Below, piece by piece: positions 18,100 to 26,727 of a stretch of DNA of 64,000 nucleotides (its first letter is position 1; each line of letters begins with the position of its first letter). The DNA is from Achromobacter sp. UMC46. GTDB taxonomy: Bacteria; Pseudomonadota; Gammaproteobacteria; Burkholderiales; Burkholderiaceae_B. The notes under the pieces were generated by a model that saw only the letters and a list, made by a program, of their open reading frames with translations, did no database searches and was not told where the DNA came from. The translations under genes were made by a program, and so were the position numbers. Where the stretch lies: positions 32,036 to 96,035 of the forward strand of contig NZ_LZZS01000023.1 in NCBI RefSeq assembly GCF_014170335.1. The letters are read 5' to 3'.

Positions 18100-18946
18100 A
18101 GGCGCCCTCATGGAAGTCCGTGCCGAATCCGAAGCGGGCCGCCAGCGGCGTACCGGATGCGCGCGGCGAGTACGCCAGTACCAGCGCCGGCTTTACGCCG
18201 AACACCGCGTCGGAAGCCAGATAGGGATCGCCGGCATTGAAAACGTGCGTGACCAGCGTGCGGTAGCCGGGCGCTTCGATCATGAAGTGCAGGTGCGCCG
18301 GCCGGTACACGTGGCGGCCTGTCGCCGCCATCATGCGGCCCACCGGGCCATCGTCCGGGATCGGGTACGACACGGGCAGAATGGTGCGGATGGCGTAGTA
18401 GCCGGAATCGTCGCTGCGGTAGCGGCCACGCAGGTTGCCGTGAGGCTGCTGCTTGTCCTGGCCGGAATACATGCCGTTGGCCGCCGTCTGCCAGACGTCG
18501 AGCACGGCGCCCGCCACCGGCCGGCCGTCGGTGTCCCGCACGTATCCATGCACCAGCGCGGGCAGGCCGGGCGTCAGCGCCATGTCTTCGCCCGGCGCGC
18601 GATCGGGCATGCCGGCCATGTAGAAAGGACCGAACACCGTGCTTGCCGTGGCGTTGCCCGGCTTGCGGTGATTGATCGCATCCACCAGCATGGAAACGCC
18701 CAGGGTGTCGGACAGCAAGATGAATTCCTGCCGCACGACGTCATCGCACATCTGGCCCGTCTGTGTCAGATACCGGATGGCCGCCAGCCATTCCGCTTCG
18801 TCGGGTTCGACATCGGCGACGAAGGCGTGCAAGTGCCGCACCAGGGACTGCATCACCTGCCGCAGCCGGGGGTCGGGAGTATCGGCGAAGGCGGCGACGA
18901 CTTGTTCGGTCAGCGCGGATTCGGCATTGCGATTGTCTGTGGTCAT
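18068..18946 (-). CDS. Intradiol ring-cleavage dioxygenase, probable hydroxyquinol 1,2-dioxygenase
   Basis: 292-residue non-heme Fe(III) dioxygenase. The N-terminal helical dimerisation domain typical of catechol/hydroxyquinol 1,2-dioxygenases spans about 1-105. The catalytic core includes GNATASTVFGPFY, VLDVWQTAANGMYSGQD, RGRYRSDDSGYYAIRTI and RPAHLHFMI. These hold the Tyr/Tyr/His/His iron ligands. Hydroxyquinol cleavage gives maleylacetate, exactly the substrate of the reductase encoded immediately upstream, so hydroxyquinol is the most likely substrate. Catechol cannot be excluded by eye. Confidence 0.86.
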   Translation of the reverse strand: MTTDNRNAESALTEQVVAAFADTPDPRLRQVMQSLVRHLHAFVADVEPDEAEWLAAIRYLTQTGQMCDDVVRQEFILLSDTLGVSMLVDAINHRKPGNATASTVFGPFYMAGMPDRAPGEDMALTPGLPALVHGYVRDTDGRPVAGAVLDVWQTAANGMYSGQDKQQPHGNLRGRYRSDDSGYYAIRTILPVSYPIPDDGPVGRMMAATGRHVYRPAHLHFMIEAPGYRTLVTHVFNAGDPYLASDAVFGVKPALVLAYSPRASGTPLAARFGFGTDFHEGAYDFVLPRAPE

Positions 18947-19013
18947 GGTGTTTCCCTCATGGTGTCTCCTCTCATGGCGTTTCCCCGTTTGGCGGTTGGC
19001 TCGCGGCGCGCCG

Positions 19014-20081
19014 TCATGCGGCGGAATCGCCGCGCCACGCGCGTTGCAGCATCGCCAGGATGTCGTCGTGCAACACGGGCCGCGGGTTGTAGTAGGGGTT
19101 GCGGCTGGCGGTTTCCGCTGCTTGCAGGATGCCGTTTTCGGGCATGCCGATCTGCGCCAGGGACGCGGGCAGGCCCAGGCTGCGGTTCAGCGCCATCAGC
19201 AAGGGGCCGGCTTCTGCAGCGGTATCGCCACCCAGCGCGCGCGCCACGCGTTGCAGCGCCTCGGGCGCCGCCGTGTGGTTGTAGTGGGCGGTGTAGGGCA
19301 GCATGATGGCGTGAGTCTGGGCGTGGGGCAGGTTGAAGCTGCCCCCCAGTGTGTGGCAGATCTTGTGGTGCAGCGCCATGCCGACCGCGCCCAGGCAGGT
19401 GCCCGCGAGCCAGGCGCCATACAGCGCGCCGGCCCGCGCGGATTCGTCGCGCGGCTTGGCGACCACGGCCGGCAAGGCGCGCGCCAGGCTGCGGATGGCT
19501 TCTTGCGCCATCAGGCTGACGATAGGATTCGCATCTTGCGCGTATAGCGCCTCGACCGCGTGCGCCATCGCGTTCATGCCGGACGCCGCCGACAGGGCTG
19601 GGGGCAGGTCCAGCGTCAGCAACGGGTCGTAGATCACGGTCTTGGGCAACACGCGCAGGTCGCGGCCAGTGGTTTTCAAGCCGTTTTCCGTCATGCCGTG
19701 GATCGGTGTCATTTCCGAGCCCGCATAGGTAGTCGGCACGGCCAGGATGGGCAGGGACGATGTCAGCGCGATCGCCTTGCCCAGCCCGATGGTGGACCCG
19801 CCGCCGATGGCGACGCAACCGTCCGCCGACAGCTGTTCGGCTTGCGCGCGGGCGGCCTGCGCCGCTTCGCGGGGCACATGCATGACGGCTTCGCTACAGA
19901 CGCCCACCGCCAATGCGCCCAGGGCGCGCGCCGCCTGTTCGCCCAGCTTCCGCTGGCCCGGGGTGGTCAGGACCAGCACGCGGCGGACCCCCAGCCGCTG
20001 CACTTCTTCGGGCAGCCGGGATAGCGCGCCGGCCTGGAAGATCACCCGCGCCGGCAGGGCCTGATAGACGAAATCCAACAT
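19014..20081 (-). CDS. Maleylacetate reductase
   Basis: 355-residue iron-containing alcohol-dehydrogenase-fold enzyme reducing maleylacetate to 3-oxoadipate with NAD(P)H. The nucleotide-binding GGGSTIGLGKAIAL is about 95-108, followed by LAVPTTYAGSEMTPIHGMTE. The histidine-rich region GMNAMAHAVEALYA and MALHHKICHTLGGSFNLPHA carries the metal or substrate residues seen in TftE/PnpE-type reductases. It is 9 bases after the aldehyde dehydrogenase and is the point where the hydroquinone and hydroxyquinol branches meet. Confidence 0.92.
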   Translation of the reverse strand: MLDFVYQALPARVIFQAGALSRLPEEVQRLGVRRVLVLTTPGQRKLGEQAARALGALAVGVCSEAVMHVPREAAQAARAQAEQLSADGCVAIGGGSTIGLGKAIALTSSLPILAVPTTYAGSEMTPIHGMTENGLKTTGRDLRVLPKTVIYDPLLTLDLPPALSAASGMNAMAHAVEALYAQDANPIVSLMAQEAIRSLARALPAVVAKPRDESARAGALYGAWLAGTCLGAVGMALHHKICHTLGGSFNLPHAQTHAIMLPYTAHYNHTAAPEALQRVARALGGDTAAEAGPLLMALNRSLGLPASLAQIGMPENGILQAAETASRNPYYNPRPVLHDDILAMLQRAWRGDSAA

Positions 20082-20090
20082 GACGCCTCC

Positions 20091-21551
20091 TTAGCGCTTG
20101 AAATGCGCCGGGACAGTTGCATCGACATTAACCCAGACCGAGCGTGCCTCGGTATAGTCGTGCATCGCTTCGAAGCCCATTTCGCGTCCATAGCCGGACT
20201 GGCCCACGCCGCCGAACGGGCTGCCCGGGTTGACCCGCTTGTAGCAGTTGACCCAGCACATGCCCGCCTGGATGGCGCCGGCCATCTTGTGGGCGCGGGC
20301 AAGGTCGCGTGTCCATAGTCCGCTACCCAACCCGTAGTCCGTCGCGTTGGCGATGGACAGGGCTTCCTCGTCATCGCCGAAGCGCAGCACGGTGACGAAG
20401 GGCCCGAAGACTTCCTCTTGCGCCACGCGGTCCCCGGGCTTGGCTTCCACGATCGTCGGCGCGACGTAGTAGCCGGTGGACAGCTCCCCGCCCGGCGCAT
20501 GGCCGCCAGTCAGCACGCGGGCGCCCTGGTCGCGGGCGATCTGCGTGTACGACAGGACTTTGTCGCGGTGCTGGGCAGAGGTCAGCGGCCCCATCTCGGT
20601 GTCGGGCAGGCGTGGGTCGCCCAGCCGGATGGACGCGGCCAGCGCGGTGAAGCGTTCAAGGAACGCATCGGCGATCTTGTCATGCAGCATCAACCGGGAC
20701 CCGGCGATGCAGGCCTGGCCCTGGTTGTGGAAGATGGCCCACGCCGCGCCATTGATGGCGGCATCCAGATCGGCGTCTTCGAACACGATGTTCGCGCCTT
20801 TGCCGCCCAGCTCCAGCTGCACGCGCTTGAGGTTGCCCTTGGAGGCTTCGACGATGCGGCGGCCGGTGGCGGTCGAACCGGTGAACGCGATCTTCCCTAC
20901 CTCCGGGTGTTCCGCCAGCCGCTGGCCCGCCGTATGGCCATAGCCCGGCACCACGTTCACGACGCCGTCGGGAAAGCCCGCGGCGGCGATCAGCTCCGCG
21001 ATGCGCAGCGTCGACAAGGGCGTCAGCTCGGACGGCTTGAGCACCACGGTGTTGCCGGCGGCGAGGGCGGGGCCCAGCTTCCAGCTGGTGAACATCAGCG
21101 GGAAGTTCCAGGGCACGATCTGCCCCACCACGCCGATGGGGGCACGCCGGACGTAGTTCAGGAAGCCGGCCTCGACCGGCACGACGCTGCCCAGCAGCTT
21201 GTCGGCCATGCCGCCGAAGTAGCGGAAGCAGGCGGCGGTGCGGGGCACGTCCAGCCCGCGCGTGTCGCGGATGGGATGCCCGGTATCCAATGTTTCCAGC
21301 TGCGCCAGTTCTTCCGCATTGGCGTCGATCAGATCGGCCAGTTTCAGCAGCAGCCGGCCGCGGTCGGCCGCCGCCATGCGTGACCAGGCGGGAAAGGCGC
21401 GCTGCGCGGCCTGCACCGCCAGGTCTACATCCGCCGCGTCGGCGGCGGCGATGGCGGTGATGAGCCCGCCGTCATGGGGGTTCAGGACATCGATGGTGCC
21501 GCCGGCTGCCGCATTGGTAAAGCGGCCGCCGATAAAAAGTTGGTTCTGCAT
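20091..21551 (-). CDS. Aldehyde dehydrogenase, probable 4-hydroxymuconic semialdehyde dehydrogenase
   Basis: 486-residue NAD(P)-dependent ALDH. Complete family motifs: PWNFPLMFTSWKLGPALAAG, FTGSTATGRRI, catalytic Glu in LELGGKGANIVFEDAD, catalytic Cys in NQGQACIAGSR, and EEVFGPFVTV. Position between the hydroquinone dioxygenase and maleylacetate reductase genes points to oxidation of 4-hydroxymuconic semialdehyde to maleylacetate, as for HapE/PnpD. The specific substrate is inferred from neighbours, since ALDH sequences alone do not decide it. Confidence 0.88.
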   Translation of the reverse strand: MQNQLFIGGRFTNAAAGGTIDVLNPHDGGLITAIAAADAADVDLAVQAAQRAFPAWSRMAAADRGRLLLKLADLIDANAEELAQLETLDTGHPIRDTRGLDVPRTAACFRYFGGMADKLLGSVVPVEAGFLNYVRRAPIGVVGQIVPWNFPLMFTSWKLGPALAAGNTVVLKPSELTPLSTLRIAELIAAAGFPDGVVNVVPGYGHTAGQRLAEHPEVGKIAFTGSTATGRRIVEASKGNLKRVQLELGGKGANIVFEDADLDAAINGAAWAIFHNQGQACIAGSRLMLHDKIADAFLERFTALAASIRLGDPRLPDTEMGPLTSAQHRDKVLSYTQIARDQGARVLTGGHAPGGELSTGYYVAPTIVEAKPGDRVAQEEVFGPFVTVLRFGDDEEALSIANATDYGLGSGLWTRDLARAHKMAGAIQAGMCWVNCYKRVNPGSPFGGVGQSGYGREMGFEAMHDYTEARSVWVNVDATVPAHFKR

Positions 21552-21589
21552 GGCTGAGGTTCGCTGAGAGAGGGAAGGAAACGGGACGC

Positions 21590-22609
21590 TCAGAACGCCA
21601 CCGGATAGGGCGGGAGCTCGCCGCTTTCGTAGCGCCCCGGCAGGTCGGGCGTGGCGTTCTCCCAGACCAGCAGCATGGACCGCTTGGTCGAATAACCCTG
21701 ATGCCGGATATCGGCGGGCATGGCGCAGATGTCTCCCGCCCGCATCGTGATGCGCGCGCGTGGCGCGCCGGTGTCCTTGTCGGCCACGTCCCAGACGATT
21801 TCATCGGAAAGCTGCAGAAACCATTCCACCCGGTCGTTGCCGTGGAAAACCGGCAGGATGAATTCCTCCGTAGTGGGGCAGAACAGGCTTGCGCCGCAGA
21901 CGGAGGTGACCGACGGGTTCCAGGTCACGTCGGAACGGGACAGGTATTTGAACAGGTTGAAGGCGTGAAGCTGCCCTTCGTAGCCCGGTTCGGGCAGGAC
22001 CTGCGGTTCGTCCTGGGCGACGTCCGCGAAAGCGCGGTTCACGGGCAGGTCGTTGCGCAGCGGGGAATCGTCAGGCAGGCCAGGCATGCGCCGCGTGGCG
22101 ATCCGTGACCGTTCGATCGCGGCGGCGTTGTCGCCGTGCTTGCGGCCATAGGCCGACCCCGTTTCTTCGGGCGCCGCGAAAGGGTCGAAGCCTGCGTTGG
22201 TCCAGTCGTGCAGCATGGCCTTGAACGTGGCAATGATGGTCGGCGTGTCGAAGGTCTCGGTGTAGTCCACGCCGGCCGCTTTCATGACCCCGTTGAACGA
22301 ACCCGCATACACGTCCACTTTGCCGTAGTGGTTGCGCGTGCCGAACACCTGGTCGAAGTTCACCCAGCCGTAGAAGAAGCCCCAGGCCACGTCGCGCATC
22401 AACGCGCGCAGGAATGCGTCGGCCGGGATGGCGTGCGTGCGGGTCTGGCCTTTGGCGGGCCAGTGCACCTTTGCGAAATATTCGTCGCGGATGAATTCGA
22501 AGGCGCCCAGGCGGAAGCCCTTGTAGCCGGTGGCGGCATCGGGGGCGGTCGAGACGACTTTGTCCGCAGCGAAGGCGGGGGAAGGCGGGGAGGTGTCTAG
22601 CATGGCCAT
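21590..22609 (-). CDS. Hydroquinone 1,2-dioxygenase large subunit (HapD/PnpC2-like)
   Basis: 339 residues (about 38 kDa), the size of the catalytic subunit of the two-component Fe(II) hydroquinone dioxygenase of Pseudomonas. The start MAMLDTSPPSP follows GGAGAG. A cupin-like C-terminal region has candidate metal ligands in LPVFHGNDRVEWFLQLSDE and ICAMPADIRHQGYSTKRSMLLVWEN. The small-subunit gene lies directly upstream (40 bases) and the semialdehyde dehydrogenase downstream, matching hapCDE order. The reaction opens hydroquinone to 4-hydroxymuconic semialdehyde. The assignment rests on subunit pair sizes, motifs and pathway context. Confidence 0.85.
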   Translation of the reverse strand: MAMLDTSPPSPAFAADKVVSTAPDAATGYKGFRLGAFEFIRDEYFAKVHWPAKGQTRTHAIPADAFLRALMRDVAWGFFYGWVNFDQVFGTRNHYGKVDVYAGSFNGVMKAAGVDYTETFDTPTIIATFKAMLHDWTNAGFDPFAAPEETGSAYGRKHGDNAAAIERSRIATRRMPGLPDDSPLRNDLPVNRAFADVAQDEPQVLPEPGYEGQLHAFNLFKYLSRSDVTWNPSVTSVCGASLFCPTTEEFILPVFHGNDRVEWFLQLSDEIVWDVADKDTGAPRARITMRAGDICAMPADIRHQGYSTKRSMLLVWENATPDLPGRYESGELPPYPVAF

Positions 22610-22649
22610 GGCGGCTCTCCTGAGGGTAAGGGGCGTGGATTCGCGGTGT

Positions 22650-23144
22650 TCAGCGGGCGCAGATATCGGCCCACTTTTCGACCGACAAGCTGCCCTGGCG
22701 GGTCTGAATCAGCAAGACGCCGGGTCGATGCGCCGTGAAGCGGTAGGCGCAGCCAGCGGGCAGCAGGCATTGGTGTCCGCGGCCCAGCGCGACGCGCCCC
22801 ATCGGCCGGCCCGCCGGCGCCGGGCCGGCCAGCACGGTACCCTCGCCCGGCTTGGGCGGTGTGTCCAACGCCAGGAATTCGACCTGAGCCTCGCCGTCCA
22901 TCAAGATGGCGAACTCGTCATGACTGCACGCATACCAGGGAGATTGCCCTTCGATGCGCAGCGTTTCGATGACGTACTCCAGGTTCTTTCCCACCACGAC
23001 TTTCTCGTAGGGTGCCGACTGCGAGGCTACTTCGAAGATGTTGGAGAAGACGTAGTGGCGGGCAGAGCCGTGCGTGATCTCGATGGCGCCTTTGCGGTAG
23101 TGCGCGAGCGAACCGAAGGCGGTGGGGGGGGCGGCGGTGTTCAT
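22650..23144 (-). CDS. Hydroquinone 1,2-dioxygenase small subunit (HapC/PnpC1-like)
   Basis: 164 residues (about 18 kDa), matching the small subunit of two-component hydroquinone dioxygenases. Characteristic segments are APYEKVVVGKNLEYVIE, SPWYACSHDEFAILMDGE and the C-terminal LSVEKWADIC. A cupin fold is likely (GRGHQCLLPAGCAYRF). It sits 25 bases after the Bug receptor gene and is transcribed ahead of the large subunit, as expected for stoichiometric co-expression. Confidence 0.85.
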   Translation of the reverse strand: MNTAAPPTAFGSLAHYRKGAIEITHGSARHYVFSNIFEVASQSAPYEKVVVGKNLEYVIETLRIEGQSPWYACSHDEFAILMDGEAQVEFLALDTPPKPGEGTVLAGPAPAGRPMGRVALGRGHQCLLPAGCAYRFTAHRPGVLLIQTRQGSLSVEKWADICAR

Positions 23145-23169
23145 GGTGTCTCCTTGGTGGGACGGGCTG

Positions 23170-24138
23170 TCAATCCACCCGCAGGTTGATCTTGCGGACG
23201 ACGGCGGACCATTTGGCGGCGTCCTCGTGCAGTTGCCGGGCGGTATCGCCGGGCGCTTGGGGCAAAGGGTCCAGGTCGTTGGCCTGGAGCTTGTGCTTGA
23301 CGTCGGGCCGGGACAGCGCCTGCGCCACGGCTTCGTTCATGCGCAGCACGATGGCCTCTGGCGTGCCCTTCGGGGCGAACAGCATTTCCCGGAACGTGGC
23401 GTCATATCCCGCGACGCCGGCTTGCGACATCGTGGGGACGTCCGGGGCCAAGGTGGACCGCGTGGACCCCGATACCGCCAGCCCGTAGAGCTTGCCCGCT
23501 GCCACGTAGGGCGCCACCACGGGTGAGGCCAGGTAGCCGCAAGGCACCTGGCCGGCCAGCACGTCCTGGGCGGCGGGCGAGGGGCCTTTGTATGGGACGT
23601 GGAGGACATTGAGGCCGGCCTCGGCCAGGTAGAGCTCCATCGCCAGGTGGCCGGGAACGCCTTGGCCCCCGGAGGCATAGCTGAGCGATCCGGGCGCCTT
23701 TTTGGCCGCGGCATCCAACTGGTCCAGGGTGCGCAGGCCGGATGCGGGCGTGCACACCAGCATCTGATTGAAGTTCGCCAGCGCCACGACCGGCGTCAGG
23801 TCGGAGGGTGCGAAGGTCAACGAGCGGTAGATCGCGGGGTTGATCGTGACGACAGTGTCCGGCGCTTCCAGAAAGGTGTAGCCGTCGGCGGGCGAACGGG
23901 CGACCGCTTCCGCGCCGATGTTGCCGCCCGCCCCGGGGCGGTTTTCGACGATCAGCGCCTGTTTGAGCGTTTGTCCGACCGCGTCTGCGACGATGCGGGT
24001 CGCGGTGTCGCCGGGCGATCCGGCGGGAAAAGCGACCACGACGCGGATCGGGCGGCTGGGCCAGTTGTCCTGCGCGAAGGCGCAGGAGGCCGGGCCGGCG
24101 GCCAGACAGGCCGCCAGCGCAAGAAGTCGGGGTTTCAT
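23170..24138 (-). CDS. Bug/TctC-family periplasmic solute receptor
   Basis: 322 residues with a Sec signal peptide (MKPRLLALAACLAAGPASCAFA). Family motifs are WPSRPIRVVVAFPAGSPGDT, ENRPGAGGNIGAEAVAR, HVPYKGPSPA and PDVPTMSQAGVAGY. Bug proteins are periplasmic binders of carboxylated compounds, hugely expanded in Bordetella and Achromobacter, and usually orphan (no TctAB beside them, as here). Placement inside the hydroquinone operon suggests it senses or captures the pathway substrate or its precursor (inference). Confidence 0.92.
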   Translation of the reverse strand: MKPRLLALAACLAAGPASCAFAQDNWPSRPIRVVVAFPAGSPGDTATRIVADAVGQTLKQALIVENRPGAGGNIGAEAVARSPADGYTFLEAPDTVVTINPAIYRSLTFAPSDLTPVVALANFNQMLVCTPASGLRTLDQLDAAAKKAPGSLSYASGGQGVPGHLAMELYLAEAGLNVLHVPYKGPSPAAQDVLAGQVPCGYLASPVVAPYVAAGKLYGLAVSGSTRSTLAPDVPTMSQAGVAGYDATFREMLFAPKGTPEAIVLRMNEAVAQALSRPDVKHKLQANDLDPLPQAPGDTARQLHEDAAKWSAVVRKINLRVD

Positions 24139-24187
24139 GGGTTGTCTCCTGAAGGGCTATTGTTTTCGCTGTGTCGCGTGCCGCTTG

Positions 24188-25771
24188 CTACCACCTGCCG
24201 ATATGGATGCCGGCCTCTTCCTCCTTGCGTGTCCACTGCGTCATGGCGCGGTGGCTGATGGTGGGATGGATCTTGCGCTTTCGCAGCCAGTCGAACAGCG
24301 CGGCCTGATAGCGCTCACGGATCGGCGCGTGGGCGGGGTCCGTGCCCAAATCCACGAACTCGTCCGGATCGGCGCGCAGATTGAACAGTTGCGGCGCCAG
24401 CCCGTCGAAATGGACATACTTCCAGTCGTGGTCGCGCACCATGATCGTGTGGCAGCCGTCCGCGGGACGGCCGAGCGGTTCGCGCACGAAATCCCGGAAC
24501 GCGTAGTCGTTCTCGGAAAACACCGCGTTGCGCCATTCGGCGGGCGCCTTGCCGTGAAGCAGCGGCATCAGCGAACGTCCCTCGACGATATGGTCGGGGA
24601 CGTCGGCGCCATAGGCGTCGAGGATCGTGGGAACCACGTCGATGGCCTCCACCAGCCGGGACTCCACCGCACCGCGCCGCGCGTCGCCGTCGGCGCCCGG
24701 CAGGCGAATGATCAGGGGCACCTTGGCCACGCAGTCATGGAACAGCTCTTTCTCGCCCAGAAAATGGTCGCCCAGGTAGTCGCCGTGGTCGCTGCAGAAC
24801 ACGATCATGGTGTCCTGGTCGCGGCCGCTGTTGCGCAGATAGTCCAACAGCAGGCCCAATTGGTCGTCCACCTGTTTGATCAGGCCCATGTAGGTGGGGA
24901 CGACCGTATCGCGCACCTGCCGCCGCGAGAAATTCCTGCTGACCTCCGCCTGGCGGAACCCGTGCAGCACGGGGTGCGCGTACTGCAATTCACGGGCGTC
25001 CTGCTTGACCGGCAGCACGTCGTCCCGCGTATAGATCGCGTGGTACGGCGCGGGCGCCACGTAAGGCCAATGCGGCTTGATGTAGGACAGGTGCAGCACC
25101 CAGGGCGTGTCTCGGCTTTCCTCCATGAACGCGATGGCGCGCCGGGTCATGTAAGGCGTTTCGGAATCTTCTTCGCGGACGCGTGCCGGCAGCCCGGCCG
25201 ATCGCATCTGCCAGCCGGACAGAATCTCGCCGGCGGATCCTCGGGCGGAATTGGCATGGTCGTGCCAGGGGTTGGGACCGTCGTAGCCGCGCTGGCGCAG
25301 ATAGGCGGTGTACTGGTGCGAGTCGTCGGCGAAGCCCGGCGGCCAGATGCCGTCGTCCCGGTCGTAGGGTTCGAAGCCGCCCTGCATGGCCAGGCGGGCT
25401 GCGGGGCTGTCCAGGTCGACGCCCAGCCGCCGCAGGCCGGCGATGTCCGCCTCGACATGGGTCTTGCCCGCCACCGCGACACGCACGCCGCGCGGCCGCA
25501 GATGGTCGCCCAACGTCAATTGGCTGACCGGCATCGGCACGAAGTTCCAGACGGCGCCGTGGCTGGTGACGTAGCGGCCGGTGTAGTAGGACATGCGCGA
25601 AGGCCCGCAGACCGGTCCCTGCACGAACGCGTTCGTGAAGCGCATGCCTTCGGCGGCCAGCCGATCGATGTTGGGCGTGTGCAGCCGCGGGTGACCATAG
25701 CAGGAAAGATAGTCCCATCGCAGCTGGTCGCACATGATCCACAGCACATTGCGTACAGCGTGTCCGCTCAT
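24188..25771 (-). CDS. Sulfatase / phosphonate-monoester-hydrolase-like enzyme
   Basis: 527-residue alkaline-phosphatase-superfamily hydrolase. The start MSGHAVRNVLW follows AAGGGG; a longer in-frame start adds 17 residues. The formylglycine signature C55-G-P-S-R59 lies in VCGPSRMSYYTGR. Metal ligands are visible in IMCDQLRWD and CSDHGDYLGDH, and later WKYVHFDG resembles arylsulfatase/PMH enzymes. There is no signal peptide, so it is likely cytosolic. As first gene of the hydroquinone cluster it could release a phenol from an aryl sulfate before ring cleavage (inference). Sulfatase versus phosphonate monoesterase cannot be settled by sequence. Confidence 0.85.
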   Translation of the reverse strand: MSGHAVRNVLWIMCDQLRWDYLSCYGHPRLHTPNIDRLAAEGMRFTNAFVQGPVCGPSRMSYYTGRYVTSHGAVWNFVPMPVSQLTLGDHLRPRGVRVAVAGKTHVEADIAGLRRLGVDLDSPAARLAMQGGFEPYDRDDGIWPPGFADDSHQYTAYLRQRGYDGPNPWHDHANSARGSAGEILSGWQMRSAGLPARVREEDSETPYMTRRAIAFMEESRDTPWVLHLSYIKPHWPYVAPAPYHAIYTRDDVLPVKQDARELQYAHPVLHGFRQAEVSRNFSRRQVRDTVVPTYMGLIKQVDDQLGLLLDYLRNSGRDQDTMIVFCSDHGDYLGDHFLGEKELFHDCVAKVPLIIRLPGADGDARRGAVESRLVEAIDVVPTILDAYGADVPDHIVEGRSLMPLLHGKAPAEWRNAVFSENDYAFRDFVREPLGRPADGCHTIMVRDHDWKYVHFDGLAPQLFNLRADPDEFVDLGTDPAHAPIRERYQAALFDWLRKRKIHPTISHRAMTQWTRKEEEAGIHIGRW

Positions 25772-25866
25772 TCCCGCCCCTTGTCCCGATGTGTCCGCCG
25801 TTGCGGCTTTCCATGGCTGCAACGATATTTCGCGGTGCTGGGCGACTCAAGCGCGATCTGCTAGAG

Positions 25867-25881
25867 TTTCACTAGGTGAAA
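25867..25881. promoter_or_regulatory. Inverted repeat, probable IclR-family operator
   Basis: TTTCAC-TAG-GTGAAA, a perfect 6-bp inverted repeat with a 3-base centre. It is 30 bases upstream of the IclR start and 96 bases upstream of the sulfatase start, so one site could serve both divergent genes. Confidence 0.6.
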
Positions 25882-25911
25882 TCCGGAAATATGCAGGAAT
25901 AAGGATGCGCA

Positions 25912-26727
25912 ATGAGCCGGTGGGCCCCGAAAGTCAAGACGATCGATGCGTTGGCGCGTGGCCTGGCCGTGCTTGACGAGGTGCGCGCCACGCAGGGCGC
26001 AAGCCTGCATGAACTGCATGTCAGCACCGGCTTCGCCAAGGCCACCTTGCTGCGCATCCTCGCCACATTGCAGTCGCGGGGCCTCATTTGGCGGCGTCTC
26101 GCCGACGACTACTTCTGTCCGGCGGGGGCGCCCGACGCGCGCGGCCGCCAGTCCCAGGCGCTGGACCGGCTGGGCCAGTGCGCCGCGCCGGCGCTCGACC
26201 GCCTGCAAGCCGAAGTCCTGTGGCCGTCGGACTTGGCGGTGCGGCGCGCAAGCGCCATGATCGTCCGCGAGACCAATCGCAACCAGTCCTACTTCACGAT
26301 CCGGCGCGACAACATCGGGTTCCGGATCAACATGCTCCACTCGGCGGTGGGGCGGGCGTATTTGGCTTTTTGCGCGGAAAAAGAGCGCGAATCGGTGCTG
26401 GCGGCATTGCGCCGCAGCCGCCGCGAGGGCGATGCGCTGGCCCATGACAGCCGTGCGGTGGCCGCGATGCTGGAGCGCACCCGTCGGCTGGGATACGGGT
26501 TACGGGATCAGCGCTTTGGCGGTGACTACGACAAGCCGCGCCGCGATCAGAACGACAGGCTGGAGGCGCTGGCCGTGCCGATCGTGGCGCCGTCAGGGCG
26601 TGTCTACGGCTGCGTGAACGTGGTCTGGATCCAGGGCGTGCGTTCGGTGGACCAGATGGTGGAGCAATGCCTGGACCCGCTGCGCTGCGCCGCGCAAGCC
26701 ATCTCTGCAGGGATGGGCGGGCGCTAG
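25912..26727 (+). CDS. IclR-family transcriptional regulator of the hydroquinone cluster
   Basis: 271 residues. The N-terminal winged helix (about 8-70) reads VKTIDALARGLAVLDEV and then SLHELHVSTGFAKATLLRILATLQSRGLI. The C-terminal IclR effector domain follows (NMLHSAVGRAYLAFCAEKER, GYGLRD, LAVPIVAPSGRVYGCVNVV). It is divergent from the sulfatase/hap operon, with an inverted repeat in between. Proteins of this type often activate or repress aromatic-acid operons. Its stop overlaps the convergent TetR gene by 4 bases. Confidence 0.9.
   Translation: MSRWAPKVKTIDALARGLAVLDEVRATQGASLHELHVSTGFAKATLLRILATLQSRGLIWRRLADDYFCPAGAPDARGRQSQALDRLGQCAAPALDRLQAEVLWPSDLAVRRASAMIVRETNRNQSYFTIRRDNIGFRINMLHSAVGRAYLAFCAEKERESVLAALRRSRREGDALAHDSRAVAAMLERTRRLGYGLRDQRFGGDYDKPRRDQNDRLEALAVPIVAPSGRVYGCVNVVWIQGVRSVDQMVEQCLDPLRCAAQAISAGMGGR

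Noticed and set aside
23918..25864. 648-codon open frame antisense to the Bug receptor and sulfatase
   Set aside because: Covers genes with intact motifs on the other strand; its own translation has no recognisable domain.
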